A stretch of DNA of 64,000 nucleotides, taken from Christensenellaceae bacterium. GTDB taxonomy: Bacteria > Bacillota > Clostridia > Christensenellales > CAG-138. The translations under genes were made by a program, and so were the position numbers. The stretch spans positions 1-64,000 of the forward strand of contig JAISKB010000023.1 in assembly GCA_031261085.1 (NCBI GenBank), given 5' to 3'. Of this stretch, positions 18,923-27,123 are shown one piece after another. The notes beneath the pieces are model-generated. The model did no database searches and was not told the origin of the DNA. It was given only the letters and a program-made list of their open reading frames with translations. Position 1 is the stretch's first letter; every line of letters begins with the position of its first letter.

Positions 18923-19141
18923 ACAATGGGTATCACACAAAAGCACAATGGGTATATTAAGTATACAATACCTAAAAATAGTTTGTAAATTAAAAAATCA
19001 CTATTTTAGGATGATTTTGCAGTTCAACTTTGCTAGTAAAACTGCTGCACTTGTGAGGATGCACAAAATACTGATTTGTTTTTTGATAATCTTTACATGC
19101 GCTTTCTGTTGAATAATCAAGTATACTTAATTATACTTGAT
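18923..19141. promoter_or_regulatory. Operator-rich divergent regulatory region
   Basis: The 415-base gap between the M20 gene and the hydroxylase operon holds several paired elements. ATCAAGTATA-CTTAAT-TATACTTGAT is a perfect 10-base inverted repeat at 19116-19141. A second site at 18952-18966 (GTATA-TTAAG-TATAC) shares the core GTATACTTAAT with it when read on the minus strand. CAATGGGTAT occurs twice, about 22 bases apart, near 18924 and 18946. TTGTGAGGATGCACAA (19051-19066) is the reverse complement of an element upstream of the M29-like gene. These are plausible sites for the PucR-type regulator and at least one other factor. Confidence 0.6.
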
Positions 19142-19211
19142 GCTATATCAATCCAATATCAATAGCACCGACACTGCTTAAGACAAATCACTTTTGCGAC
19201 AGGAGGGTTAT

Positions 19212-20072
19212 ATGAAATACTATTCACCGCAAACCGTTGCGGAGGCACTCGAACTTCTTGCCGTATATAAGGGACAGGCACGGTTGATTGCCGGCGGGAC
19301 AGATCTTTTGCTGGATCTAAAAAGTGGCAAGTATCATATCGAGGCTCTGATTGATACTGCAAAAATCCATGAACTTTGCCAGATCGAGCAAGAAGGTGAT
19401 TGTTTGGTCATCGGCGGCGGCACAACTCATACGCAGATTTGCAAGAATGATTTAATTAGGCGCTATGCGGCTTCGCTGGCCGAAGGATGCCATGCGGTTG
19501 GTTCTTTGCAAATCCGAAATGTTGCAACGTTGGCCGGCAACCTTGTAAATGCGCAACCGGCGGCGGATGGAGCCATGGGCCTAGCGGTGCTGGATCCAGA
19601 AATTGTTGTGCTCTCTCAGAGAGTGGAGCGCAGGCTTAAGATGGATCAGATTTATGCGGGGTTTGGCAAGAGCGCAATCGACAACACACAAGAAATCATT
19701 ACGCAAATTCGTCTCCCCATCTCCAAGGACAATGTAGCATCGGCTTTTATACGTCTCGAATTGCGCAAGGCGCTGGCTTTACCCATGCTAAATGCAGCTG
19801 CCGCTGTGGGCATAAAAAACGATTACGTCCGTTGGGCAAAGATTGCGATGGGGCCGGTGGGAGTTGGTCCTACCCGTGCATGCGAAGCAGAAAAATTTCT
19901 TGAAGGCAAGCAATTTACTGAGGAAAATATCCACAAAGCATCACAATTGGCGCTTGCGCAAGCGAACCCGCGCAGCAATCCTTTGCGGGGTTCCCGGGAA
20001 TACCGAATGGAAACCTTGCCCGCCGTTGTCATGGACTGCCTGTATGCCGTCCAATCCCGCTTAGAACATTGA
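19212..20072 (+). CDS. Molybdenum hydroxylase FAD-binding subunit
   Basis: A 286-residue FAD subunit (CoxM/XdhB type) of the xanthine dehydrogenase family. It moves electrons from the Fe-S subunit to an acceptor. The FAD-binding loops LIAGGTDLLLDLK and RNVATLAGNLVNAQPAAD, including the TxGGN-like TLAGN, are present. The start at 19212 follows CAGGAGGG. It is the first gene of a three-subunit operon ordered FAD, Fe-S, Mo as in CO dehydrogenase-like and nicotinate or purine hydroxylases. Substrate specificity cannot be read from this subunit. Confidence 0.92.
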   Translation: MKYYSPQTVAEALELLAVYKGQARLIAGGTDLLLDLKSGKYHIEALIDTAKIHELCQIEQEGDCLVIGGGTTHTQICKNDLIRRYAASLAEGCHAVGSLQIRNVATLAGNLVNAQPAADGAMGLAVLDPEIVVLSQRVERRLKMDQIYAGFGKSAIDNTQEIITQIRLPISKDNVASAFIRLELRKALALPMLNAAAAVGIKNDYVRWAKIAMGPVGVGPTRACEAEKFLEGKQFTEENIHKASQLALAQANPRSNPLRGSREYRMETLPAVVMDCLYAVQSRLEH

Positions 20073-20090
20073 ATTTTTAGGAGCACTGCT

Positions 20091-20597
20091 ATGCAAGAAC
20101 ATACCGATATTTTACGATTTATCATCAACGGGCGGGAGATATACACGCAAGCCCCTCATGATATGATGCTGTCTGATTTTTTGCGTGACCAACTTTTTTT
20201 AACGGGCACAAAAAAAGGATGCGGTAAAGGAGAGTGTGGTGCGTGCACGGTTATTGTAAACGGGGATGCCGTTAATTCCTGCATGATCCTTCTTGGTAAA
20301 GTAAACGGTGCTATAATCGAAACCATCGAGGGCCTTGAGAAGGATGGGAAACTGCATCCTCTGCAGGAGAGCTTCGTGCAAAAAGGGGCGGTACAGTGCG
20401 GTTTTTGTACGCCAGGCATGATTATGAGCGCCAAAGCGCTGCTGGACCGGAACGATAATCCCTCAAAAGAGGAAATCAGGGAAGCTCTTGGGGGTAATAT
20501 CTGCCGTTGTACCGGCTATGTTAAAATTGAGCAGGCTGTGGAAGCGGCTGTAGAGGAGATCCGCAAAAATGCGGGGAAGGAAACCAAGGATGAATAA
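20091..20597 (+). CDS. Molybdenum hydroxylase [2Fe-2S] subunit
   Basis: A 168-residue Fe-S subunit (CoxS type) with two [2Fe-2S] clusters. The N-terminal plant-ferredoxin motif is CGKGECGACTV with a later Cys in NSCM, and the C-terminal motifs are CGFCTPG and CRCTGY. It passes electrons from the molybdenum centre to the FAD subunit. AGGAGC lies before the start. It overlaps the large subunit gene by eight bases, so translation is probably coupled. Confidence 0.95.
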   Translation: MQEHTDILRFIINGREIYTQAPHDMMLSDFLRDQLFLTGTKKGCGKGECGACTVIVNGDAVNSCMILLGKVNGAIIETIEGLEKDGKLHPLQESFVQKGAVQCGFCTPGMIMSAKALLDRNDNPSKEEIREALGGNICRCTGYVKIEQAVEAAVEEIRKNAGKETKDE

Positions 20598-22833
20598 CAA
20601 TATCGGGAATGGCATCTCGCGTCAGGACGCATATGAAAAGGTTCGAGGTGTGGCCGGTTATACCCATGATGTTGTTTTACCGGGTATGCTGCATTCTTGC
20701 GTGCTTCGCAGCCCATACGCGCACGCAAAGGTGGTTTCTATCGATACGACGGCGGCCGAAGCATTGCCGGGGGTATATGCGGTGGGCACATATAAAAACA
20801 CATCGAGCCGCTTGTTCAATGCATCCGGCGTGATGGCTTTTTTAGCCCCGGATCTAAACCCGGTTCTGGATCAAGTTATCTTTACCGATTGCCCCCGTTA
20901 TATAGGGGATGAAATAGCCGGCATCGCCGCGGAGACTGAAGAAATTGCGCAGCATGCCTTGCGCTTGATTAAAGTGAAGTATAAAAAACTCCCTACGGTA
21001 TTTGACCCATTAGAAGCATTAGAATCAAACGCGCCCCTGCTACACCCGCATATCTCATCATGCAATACGCCCGGCGGGGTATATACGGTAAATCAGGGTG
21101 ATGTTGCCACAGGGTTTCAAGAGTGCGATGTGGTTTTCGAAGGCAAGTATAAACTGCCCATCCAAAAGCAAGCCCAGCTTGAAACACAAGCGGCAGTTGC
21201 CGATTTTAGAAGATCCGGCGAACTAATCGTATATTCATCCACCCAATCCACACATCCTACGCGCATCATATTGGCGCATATATTCGATATGGACCAAAGC
21301 AAGGTCCGCGTATTAAACCCCAAATATGTTGGCGGCGCATTCGGCGTGCGCATCGGCATGAGCGGAAAAGCCGAAGCAATCGCTGCCGCGCTGTCGAAAT
21401 TGGCAGGACGGCCTGTACAAACCGTATATTCTCGAGAAGAAGATTTTATGGCCAGCGATTCGAGGCACAGCGGCTATGTATCTGTAAAACTCGGCGCAAA
21501 AAAAGACGGCACATTTCACGCACTGGATATTCATGCCGTACTCAATACCGGGGCCTATACGACATATGGCATAGAAGTCGGCATTGTGCTTGGCAATTTA
21601 GCCACCTCCGTATACCGCATGCCCCACATCCATTATGACGGACGGGTCGTATACACGAATATTCTAACGGCGGGCGCTTTTCGAGGGTTTGGGAACCCGC
21701 AAGGCACTTTTGCCTTAGAAGCGGCTGTGGATGGTATAGCCAAGATGCTCCATAAAGATCCTTTGGAGTTGAGATTGCAAAACATCGTATGTGACGGGGA
21801 TGTTTGGCCCCTTGCATACCCTTGCCGTGCAAGCGGCTTAGGCGAGTGCCTTAGCAAAGCTGCCAAAGGGATCGATTGGAAGCAGCACGGTAAGTTTGAT
21901 GCGGTTGGGCGTTTCCGCCGCGGCATAGGTATCTCCTCTGGCACCCATCTTTGCGGCACCGCTTCCTCGGCTTGTGCCGTATTAAGGCTCGAATTTGACG
22001 GTTCACTTCAAATCGCTACCGGCACGTCGGATATTGGCACCGGCAATATGACCGCCTTCCAGCAAATTGCTGCGGACCTAGTGGGTATTCCCCTTGAAAG
22101 AACCTACGTCATGTGGTCGGATACAGACAATACGCCTTATGATATTGGCGCGCATTCCAGCCGGTGCCTGTATAGCATTGGTTTGGCGCTGGAAGACGCA
22201 TCCCATAAAATGAAGGAAAAAATCCTGGATTATGCGGCAGAAATGCTGGAAGAAAGCCCGAAGCAACTGCGGGTAGAGCAGGGGGTTATTCGCGGGGGAA
22301 ACCGGGAAATAACGGTGACGGAATTGGCGGATCATGCGCATCGAAGGGAAATACAGTTTGTTACACGGGGGTTCCCACGAAACAACGGTTTTACGGCAAC
22401 TTGGCACGCGGTGGCCGCCGATGTGGAAATAGATACCTATACGGGCGTAGTAAACGTCCTCAAAATTGTTGCGGCACACGATATTGGCAAAGCGATCAAC
22501 CCCGTATCCGTGGAGGGGCAAATTGAAGGAGGGATTGTGCAGGGCCTGGGCTACGCGTTGCGTGAGGAAATGACGATACAAGCCGACGGGCGGCCGTACA
22601 ACACGAGCTACCATACTTATATGCTGCCAACGATAGGAGATATCCCCGAAATGGAGATTCAACTGGTGGAGTGCCCGGATCCTTCCGGGCCCTTGGGCGC
22701 AAAGGGTACGGGCGAAAGCGGCATGGTTTCTACAGCTGCCGCAATAGCGGCGGCAGTGGAAGACGCGATTGGAGTTCGCCCTCAAGAGATACCTATGACT
22801 CCGGAGCGAATCCTAAAAATACTAAAAGACTAG
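20590..22833 (+). CDS. Molybdenum hydroxylase catalytic (molybdopterin) subunit
   Basis: A 747-residue molybdopterin-binding subunit of the xanthine dehydrogenase family, which hydroxylates a carbon next to nitrogen or a similar position using water as oxygen donor. Family landmarks are GGAFGVRIG, FRGFGNPQ, GTSDIGTGN and the final GAKGTGESG, which contains the catalytic Glu. The start at 20590 is preferred over an ATG at 20569 because it follows AAGG and opens the conserved N-terminal SRQDAYEKVRG region. In an anaerobe with a PucR-type regulator, purines, nicotinate or another N-heterocycle are reasonable substrate guesses, no more. Confidence 0.92.
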   Translation: MNNNIGNGISRQDAYEKVRGVAGYTHDVVLPGMLHSCVLRSPYAHAKVVSIDTTAAEALPGVYAVGTYKNTSSRLFNASGVMAFLAPDLNPVLDQVIFTDCPRYIGDEIAGIAAETEEIAQHALRLIKVKYKKLPTVFDPLEALESNAPLLHPHISSCNTPGGVYTVNQGDVATGFQECDVVFEGKYKLPIQKQAQLETQAAVADFRRSGELIVYSSTQSTHPTRIILAHIFDMDQSKVRVLNPKYVGGAFGVRIGMSGKAEAIAAALSKLAGRPVQTVYSREEDFMASDSRHSGYVSVKLGAKKDGTFHALDIHAVLNTGAYTTYGIEVGIVLGNLATSVYRMPHIHYDGRVVYTNILTAGAFRGFGNPQGTFALEAAVDGIAKMLHKDPLELRLQNIVCDGDVWPLAYPCRASGLGECLSKAAKGIDWKQHGKFDAVGRFRRGIGISSGTHLCGTASSACAVLRLEFDGSLQIATGTSDIGTGNMTAFQQIAADLVGIPLERTYVMWSDTDNTPYDIGAHSSRCLYSIGLALEDASHKMKEKILDYAAEMLEESPKQLRVEQGVIRGGNREITVTELADHAHRREIQFVTRGFPRNNGFTATWHAVAADVEIDTYTGVVNVLKIVAAHDIGKAINPVSVEGQIEGGIVQGLGYALREEMTIQADGRPYNTSYHTYMLPTIGDIPEMEIQLVECPDPSGPLGAKGTGESGMVSTAAAIAAAVEDAIGVRPQEIPMTPERILKILKD

Positions 22834-22836
22834 CGT

Positions 22837-22875
22837 AAAAAGAGCGGGGATGTGAATCCTCGCTCTTTTGTTTTT
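22837..22875 (+). terminator. Terminator of the hydroxylase operon
   Basis: AAAAAGAGCG pairs with CGCTCTTTT across a 14-base loop and runs into GTTTTT. It lies four bases after the stop, and the convergent small gene ends 22 bases further, so it probably serves both. Confidence 0.85.
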
Positions 22876-22896
22876 ATGGGCCGAAAAGAATTTCGG

Positions 22897-23199
22897 TTAA
22901 TCGCCATGGCTAAGAATTTCCTGAAGTCTGGCAGGGCCATCGGGGAAATAATCCACATAGCCAACGGGAACCGCATCGTCGATAGCCGCCACCAAACGCT
23001 CGGCTCCATCTTTACCAAAACCGCCGCATACCTCGATTAGTTGGCAACCGCTCGAAACGAGCGTTTTAGCAAGCTCACAACCGTCATCAATGGAATCCAC
23101 TCCACAAATACACACTTCCCATCCGGGAGAAGCAATGGTGGCTTTGTGAATTTTAGGATTACATCCTGGAGACAAGTAGATAAATGCCCAAACGATCAT
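22897..23199 (-). CDS. Small conserved hypothetical protein (DUF6506-like)
   Basis: A 100-residue soluble protein starting MIVWAFIYLSPGCNP and containing a Gly-rich VCGGFGKDGAERL segment. It is similar by eye to the DUF6506 family of about 100 residues, whose function is unknown. GAAAGGGG precedes the start. It is convergent with the hydroxylase operon and divergent from the M29-like operon, within the catabolic cluster. A short nucleotide- or ligand-binding role is possible but unsupported. Confidence 0.6.
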   Translation of the reverse strand: MIVWAFIYLSPGCNPKIHKATIASPGWEVCICGVDSIDDGCELAKTLVSSGCQLIEVCGGFGKDGAERLVAAIDDAVPVGYVDYFPDGPARLQEILSHGD

Positions 23200-23348
23200 A
23201 TCAGTAAGCCCCTTTCAGTAAGTTGAAGATTTGTTTGTTTTGTGAGCAATTCCAATATCGAAATTATATAGAGTGCATTTTAAAAAGTCAAATCTTTTGT
23301 ATCGAATCAGGAAAGAACTGGAGAAAAGCAAAACGAACGGATGCTGAA

Positions 23349-23364
23349 TTGTGCATCCTCACAA
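23349..23364. promoter_or_regulatory. 16-base element shared with the hydroxylase promoter region
   Basis: TTGTGCATCCTCACAA, itself an inverted repeat (TTGTG, six bases, CACAA), occurs here about 200 bases before the M29-like gene and, reverse-complemented and without mismatch, at 19051-19066. The rest of the 364-base gap 23200-23563 shows no gene. The ribosome-binding site GGAGGA is at about 23553. Confidence 0.65.
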
Positions 23365-23563
23365 TTGCATGCCCGAATTATTAAGGAACGTTACTAATGA
23401 CAGTGATCAAATGCCATGATATCATGAGGCTATAAAAACAGCATAAGATTACAAATGGTTAATAATTTTTAGTCAAATTTAAAAACTGCTTCGATTTCAT
23501 TTTGTATTGAATAGTAGACTCTATCAATCCGTGTAATAAAAACAAAGATGTGGAGGAAGAACT

Positions 23564-24610
23564 ATGCCAACTTATAAGGACCTGGAGCTTGCGCGTGCAT
23601 CGTACAAATTGATGCATGATCTGATTGACGTAAAGAAGGGTGAGAGTGTGCTCATCACTATTGATTCGGTTGCGGATTTCAGAGTTGCTGAAGAATTGGC
23701 TAAAGCCGCTGAAATTCTTGGCGGAAAAGTCATGGTGGCCTGGCATAGCACTCCCAAAGGTTATGGCGCATTGACCATGCCATATTTGCCGGAACCTCTA
23801 ATTGCCGGCGCGGCGAAAACGGATGTTTGGGTGGAGCTCAATGAGCAATGGCTGCTATATTCTCCAATTTGGGATGAGGCGGTTACCAACGGTAGAACGC
23901 GCCAGATTCAGTTGGGTGGCCTTGGCGTAGACCGCATCACCCGTTGTATCGGAGATACCGACATCACATCGCTCAAGGCATTTCAAGATACCCTTACCGG
24001 GATGACCAGAGCGGCACACAAGGGCCGCATTACCAACGAAGCCGGCACGGATGTCTCCTTTGACATCAGCCCAACTCGCCCTGTTACCAACGAAATTAAC
24101 TATGCCACGCCCGGCGTACACTTTTTGTTGGGGCAAATCGGCTGGGCGCCTGTGGAAGAATCCATTCAGGGCGTCATCGCGTTCGACGGCACCATCAGCG
24201 GCGGCGGCGATGCAGACCTTGGATTCCTCACCGAACCGCTGAAATACATCGTGCAAGAAGGCCGCATCCGAGAGATTAAGGGCGGGAGGCAGGCGGACAT
24301 CCTGCGTGCCTATTACAAATCCTTGAACGATGACAACATGTATATTTCTGCGCATGTATGCTATGGCGTTCTGCCCAACGCACAGTTGGGAGAATGCACG
24401 GTGGAAAACGAACGCGTGTGGGGCAGCACGCAGTGGGGCTTTGGACACCAGGGTTCCTGCTTTTCCGGCGGCGAACCACGCGTAGCCGTCAGTCATATTG
24501 ATGGAATCTGCTTAAACTGCAGCGTGTGGCTCGATGGTATCCAAATACTGGATAAGGGAACATATATCGAGCCAAAACTGGCGGAATTGGCAAAAAAACT
24601 CGGCAAATAA
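23564..24610 (+). CDS. M29-family aminopeptidase-like metallohydrolase
   Basis: A 348-residue cytoplasmic protein of the M29/leucyl aminopeptidase superfamily, which also includes the pyridine-ring dioxygenase NicX. The C-terminal FGHQG and SHIDG segments supply the His and His-x-Asp metal ligands typical of the fold, and acidic residues occur in LTEPLKY and LGECTVENE. It is shorter than classical M29 peptidases (about 410 residues). Ring opening by a dioxygenase would need oxygen, so a hydrolytic role is more likely here. It starts an operon that continues through the LeuCD-like and LarA-like genes to the importer. GGAGGA precedes the start. Confidence 0.75.
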   Translation: MPTYKDLELARASYKLMHDLIDVKKGESVLITIDSVADFRVAEELAKAAEILGGKVMVAWHSTPKGYGALTMPYLPEPLIAGAAKTDVWVELNEQWLLYSPIWDEAVTNGRTRQIQLGGLGVDRITRCIGDTDITSLKAFQDTLTGMTRAAHKGRITNEAGTDVSFDISPTRPVTNEINYATPGVHFLLGQIGWAPVEESIQGVIAFDGTISGGGDADLGFLTEPLKYIVQEGRIREIKGGRQADILRAYYKSLNDDNMYISAHVCYGVLPNAQLGECTVENERVWGSTQWGFGHQGSCFSGGEPRVAVSHIDGICLNCSVWLDGIQILDKGTYIEPKLAELAKKLGK

Positions 24611-24632
24611 TACAGCAGAGCGGAGCGACACT

Positions 24633-25274
24633 ATGGCTAAAATCATCAAAGTTGGCGCTGACTATTTCCCTCCGTATCAATACTTTAACGATGCGGGTAA
24701 GCCGGACGGAATCGATTACCAGAAGGTGAAAGCTGTGTTGGAGACTATGGGTTATGAGATGGATATCTTGATTGCCGATGATTGGGGTGAAGTGCAGCGT
24801 CGCTTTGATAGTTTGGCGCTAGACGTCGCGTTCCAAATGCAGCCCACGCCGGAACGGCTGGAGAAATATTATTTTTCCGACTTGCTTCGTGAAGCGGTGA
24901 CAGAAGTTGTCACATCCCATTCACAGCTGCAGATTACTTGCTACCGAGATATTGAAGACCAAAAGTTAAAACTCGGAGTTTTGCAAGGCTATACCAACGG
25001 CCCCGACATCGATGCCCTTTGCGCGGAGTGCAAACTGGAATATGCCAATTCCGCAGAATTGCTCGAAGGTATCGGTACTGCGCAAGTTGATTTGGGTGTG
25101 ATGGATCAAGGCGTAAAAAGATATTTGATGCAAAAAAATGGAGTTGAGAACATTTATGCAATCGATGCTTTGGCATTCTCCCGTCCCTTGCATGTGATAT
25201 TTAATGATTGGGCTCTCCGGGATTCTTTTAACCGCGCAATGGCGAAACTTTTAACGTCAGATGGCGTTGAATGA
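24633..25274 (+). CDS. Solute-binding-protein-like domain without signal peptide
   Basis: A 213-residue protein with the fold signature of family 3 periplasmic amino-acid-binding proteins (VGADYFPPYQYFNDAGKPDGIDYQ at the start, later KLGVLQGYTN). Unlike true importer components it has no signal peptide or lipobox: the first residues after ATG at 24633 already enter the domain. An in-frame ATG at 24534 lies inside the preceding gene and adds no signal sequence. It may be a cytoplasmic ligand sensor or an enzyme-like derivative. It lies 22 bases after the M29-like gene. Confidence 0.72.
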   Translation: MAKIIKVGADYFPPYQYFNDAGKPDGIDYQKVKAVLETMGYEMDILIADDWGEVQRRFDSLALDVAFQMQPTPERLEKYYFSDLLREAVTEVVTSHSQLQITCYRDIEDQKLKLGVLQGYTNGPDIDALCAECKLEYANSAELLEGIGTAQVDLGVMDQGVKRYLMQKNGVENIYAIDALAFSRPLHVIFNDWALRDSFNRAMAKLLTSDGVE

Positions 25275-25347
25275 GCTGCTTTCTTGTTTAATGCTGGTTG
25301 AAATGTTACGGGTACAAGCGTTTTAAACCCATTGAAAGGATATCAAG

Positions 25348-26601
25348 ATGCACGCAATTGAAAAAATTCTTGCAAAGCACGCTGGGAAAGCATCTGTGAC
25401 AACAGGTGAAATTATCTTTGCAAAAATAGACTTTGCAGAGATTAATGATCTATACCTGCAAACCGTATATTCTTTTATGGAAATGGGCGGCACCAAAGTA
25501 TGGGATAACAATAAGGTCGCGTTTGTATTTGACCACTATGCGCCCGCCCCTACGATACAATCTGCGAAGAATCAAGCCGAGATGCGAGAATTTGCACAAA
25601 AAAACGCGTTCAAGCACCATTTTGATATCAACGCAGGTGTTTGCCACCAAGTAATGGTAGAGGCCGGTATCATATTGCCGGGGCGGTTAATAGTGGCAAC
25701 GGATTCGCATACCACAACCCACGGCGCTTTCGGCGCATTTGGCACCGGGGTTGGTGCAACGGACATGGCTACCGTATTGCTGACCGGGGAACTTTGGTTC
25801 CGAGTTCCGGAGATAGTAGAAATCCGCATAGAGGGTATCCCCGCCAAGGGAGTTTATCCTAAAGATGTGGTGCTGCATGTTTTAGGAAAGATGAAAGCAG
25901 ATGGCGCAGTATATAAAGCGATTGACTTTACGGGCAGTTATGTGAACCAGTTGGGCCCGGCCGGTCGGATGGTATTGTGCAATATGGCTGTAGAAATGGG
26001 CGCAAAAACAGCCTATATGCAGCCCAACAAATTGGTAATGGATTATGTAGAGCGGGTTGCGGCTTATCCATTTGAGGTGAGTTATACGGATCCGGGCTAT
26101 TTATACGAGCAAGGATATACGTTTGATGTGACCCATCTCTCGCCGCAAATCGCCATTCCTCATAGTGTGGATCGCGTCCGCAGCATAGAGGATGTGGAAA
26201 ATGTGAAAGTAAATCAAGGTTTTATCGGCTCTTGTACAGGCGGCAGGTTGGAAGACTTTGAATCGGCGGCAAACATACTACGCGGCAAAAAGCTGCCCCC
26301 ATTTGTGCGACTGGTTATTATCCCCGCTTCGACAAAGGTATTGGAACAATGTATGGAAAAGGGCATTTTGCAGGAATTAATTCAGTCCGGCGCTACCCTA
26401 TCAACGCCTGGGTGCGGGCCATGCTTGGGTGCGCATGAGGGTATCATCGCACCCGGCGAGGTATGTATTACCGCTTCCAACCGCAATTTTCCTGGGCGCA
26501 TGGGTAGCACGGATGCCGGCATTTATCTAGCCTCACCGGCAACTGTGGCAGCTTCAGTATTAAACGGTCACATTACGGACCCTAGAAACTATTTGACTTG
26601 A
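25348..26601 (+). CDS. LeuC/aconitase-family hydro-lyase large subunit
   Basis: A 417-residue [4Fe-4S] dehydratase large subunit of the isopropylmalate isomerase/homoaconitase/dimethylmaleate hydratase group. The cluster ligands are Cys296 (GSCTGG), Cys356 and Cys359 (GCGPC). TDSHTTTHGAFGAFGTGVG and the ending SNRNFPGRMG are the family substrate-binding motifs. The small subunit follows. No leucine biosynthesis genes are adjacent, and placement between an M29-like hydrolase and a LarA-type protein suggests catabolic hydration or dehydration of a di- or tricarboxylic acid. Dimethylmaleate hydratase in nicotinate fermentation is a known relative. Confidence 0.9.
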   Translation: MHAIEKILAKHAGKASVTTGEIIFAKIDFAEINDLYLQTVYSFMEMGGTKVWDNNKVAFVFDHYAPAPTIQSAKNQAEMREFAQKNAFKHHFDINAGVCHQVMVEAGIILPGRLIVATDSHTTTHGAFGAFGTGVGATDMATVLLTGELWFRVPEIVEIRIEGIPAKGVYPKDVVLHVLGKMKADGAVYKAIDFTGSYVNQLGPAGRMVLCNMAVEMGAKTAYMQPNKLVMDYVERVAAYPFEVSYTDPGYLYEQGYTFDVTHLSPQIAIPHSVDRVRSIEDVENVKVNQGFIGSCTGGRLEDFESAANILRGKKLPPFVRLVIIPASTKVLEQCMEKGILQELIQSGATLSTPGCGPCLGAHEGIIAPGEVCITASNRNFPGRMGSTDAGIYLASPATVAASVLNGHITDPRNYLT

Positions 26602-26622
26602 AGATTGAGAAAGAGGCTACGA

Positions 26623-27123
26623 ATGATTACAACATTTGTGGGCAAGGCGGTTGTGTTATCCAATAATATCGATACGGACCAAATCTATCCGGGCCGGTAT
26701 CTGTCTTTGATAGATCCCAAAGAAATCGGCGCCCATTGCCTAGAGGGGGTAGATTCGGCAATCAGTCCTAATTTTGAAAAGAATGGCGTAGTGCTTGCGG
26801 GTAGCAACTTTGGCTGTGGCTCCAGTCGGGAGCACGCTCCCATTGCGCTATTGAGCATGGGGGCTTCCGTTGTGATTGCGGAATCCTTTTCGCGGATTTT
26901 CTTTCGCAATGCGATTAATTTGGGATTGCCGCTGTTAACATGCAAGGGAGCAAATAAACGTATCCGTTCTGGGCAAATGTTGGAAATCGATATTATGCAG
27001 GGTACGATTCGTGTGGTAGAGACCGGGGAGATACTCTTGTGCGATAAAATCGGAGAGCACGCCATCAGCATACTCGAAGCGGGAGGCATAAAACCACTGA
27101 TGCGTAAACGGATGGGGTTATAA
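26623..27123 (+). CDS. LeuD/aconitase-family hydro-lyase small subunit
   Basis: A 166-residue swivelling-domain subunit matching LeuD-type proteins. DTDQIYPGRYL and NFGCGSSREHAP are the hallmark substrate-contact segments. The start at 26623 is favoured by GAAAGAGG upstream; an in-frame ATG at 26605 has no such site. It follows the large subunit by 21 bases and precedes the LarA-type gene by no bases at all, so the three products are likely made together. Confidence 0.93.
   Translation: MITTFVGKAVVLSNNIDTDQIYPGRYLSLIDPKEIGAHCLEGVDSAISPNFEKNGVVLAGSNFGCGSSREHAPIALLSMGASVVIAESFSRIFFRNAINLGLPLLTCKGANKRIRSGQMLEIDIMQGTIRVVETGEILLCDKIGEHAISILEAGGIKPLMRKRMGL

Noticed and set aside
23564..24610. NicX-type 2,5-dihydroxypyridine dioxygenase
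   Set aside because: The fold is shared, but the reaction needs oxygen and the setting is anaerobic; a hydrolase call is safer.
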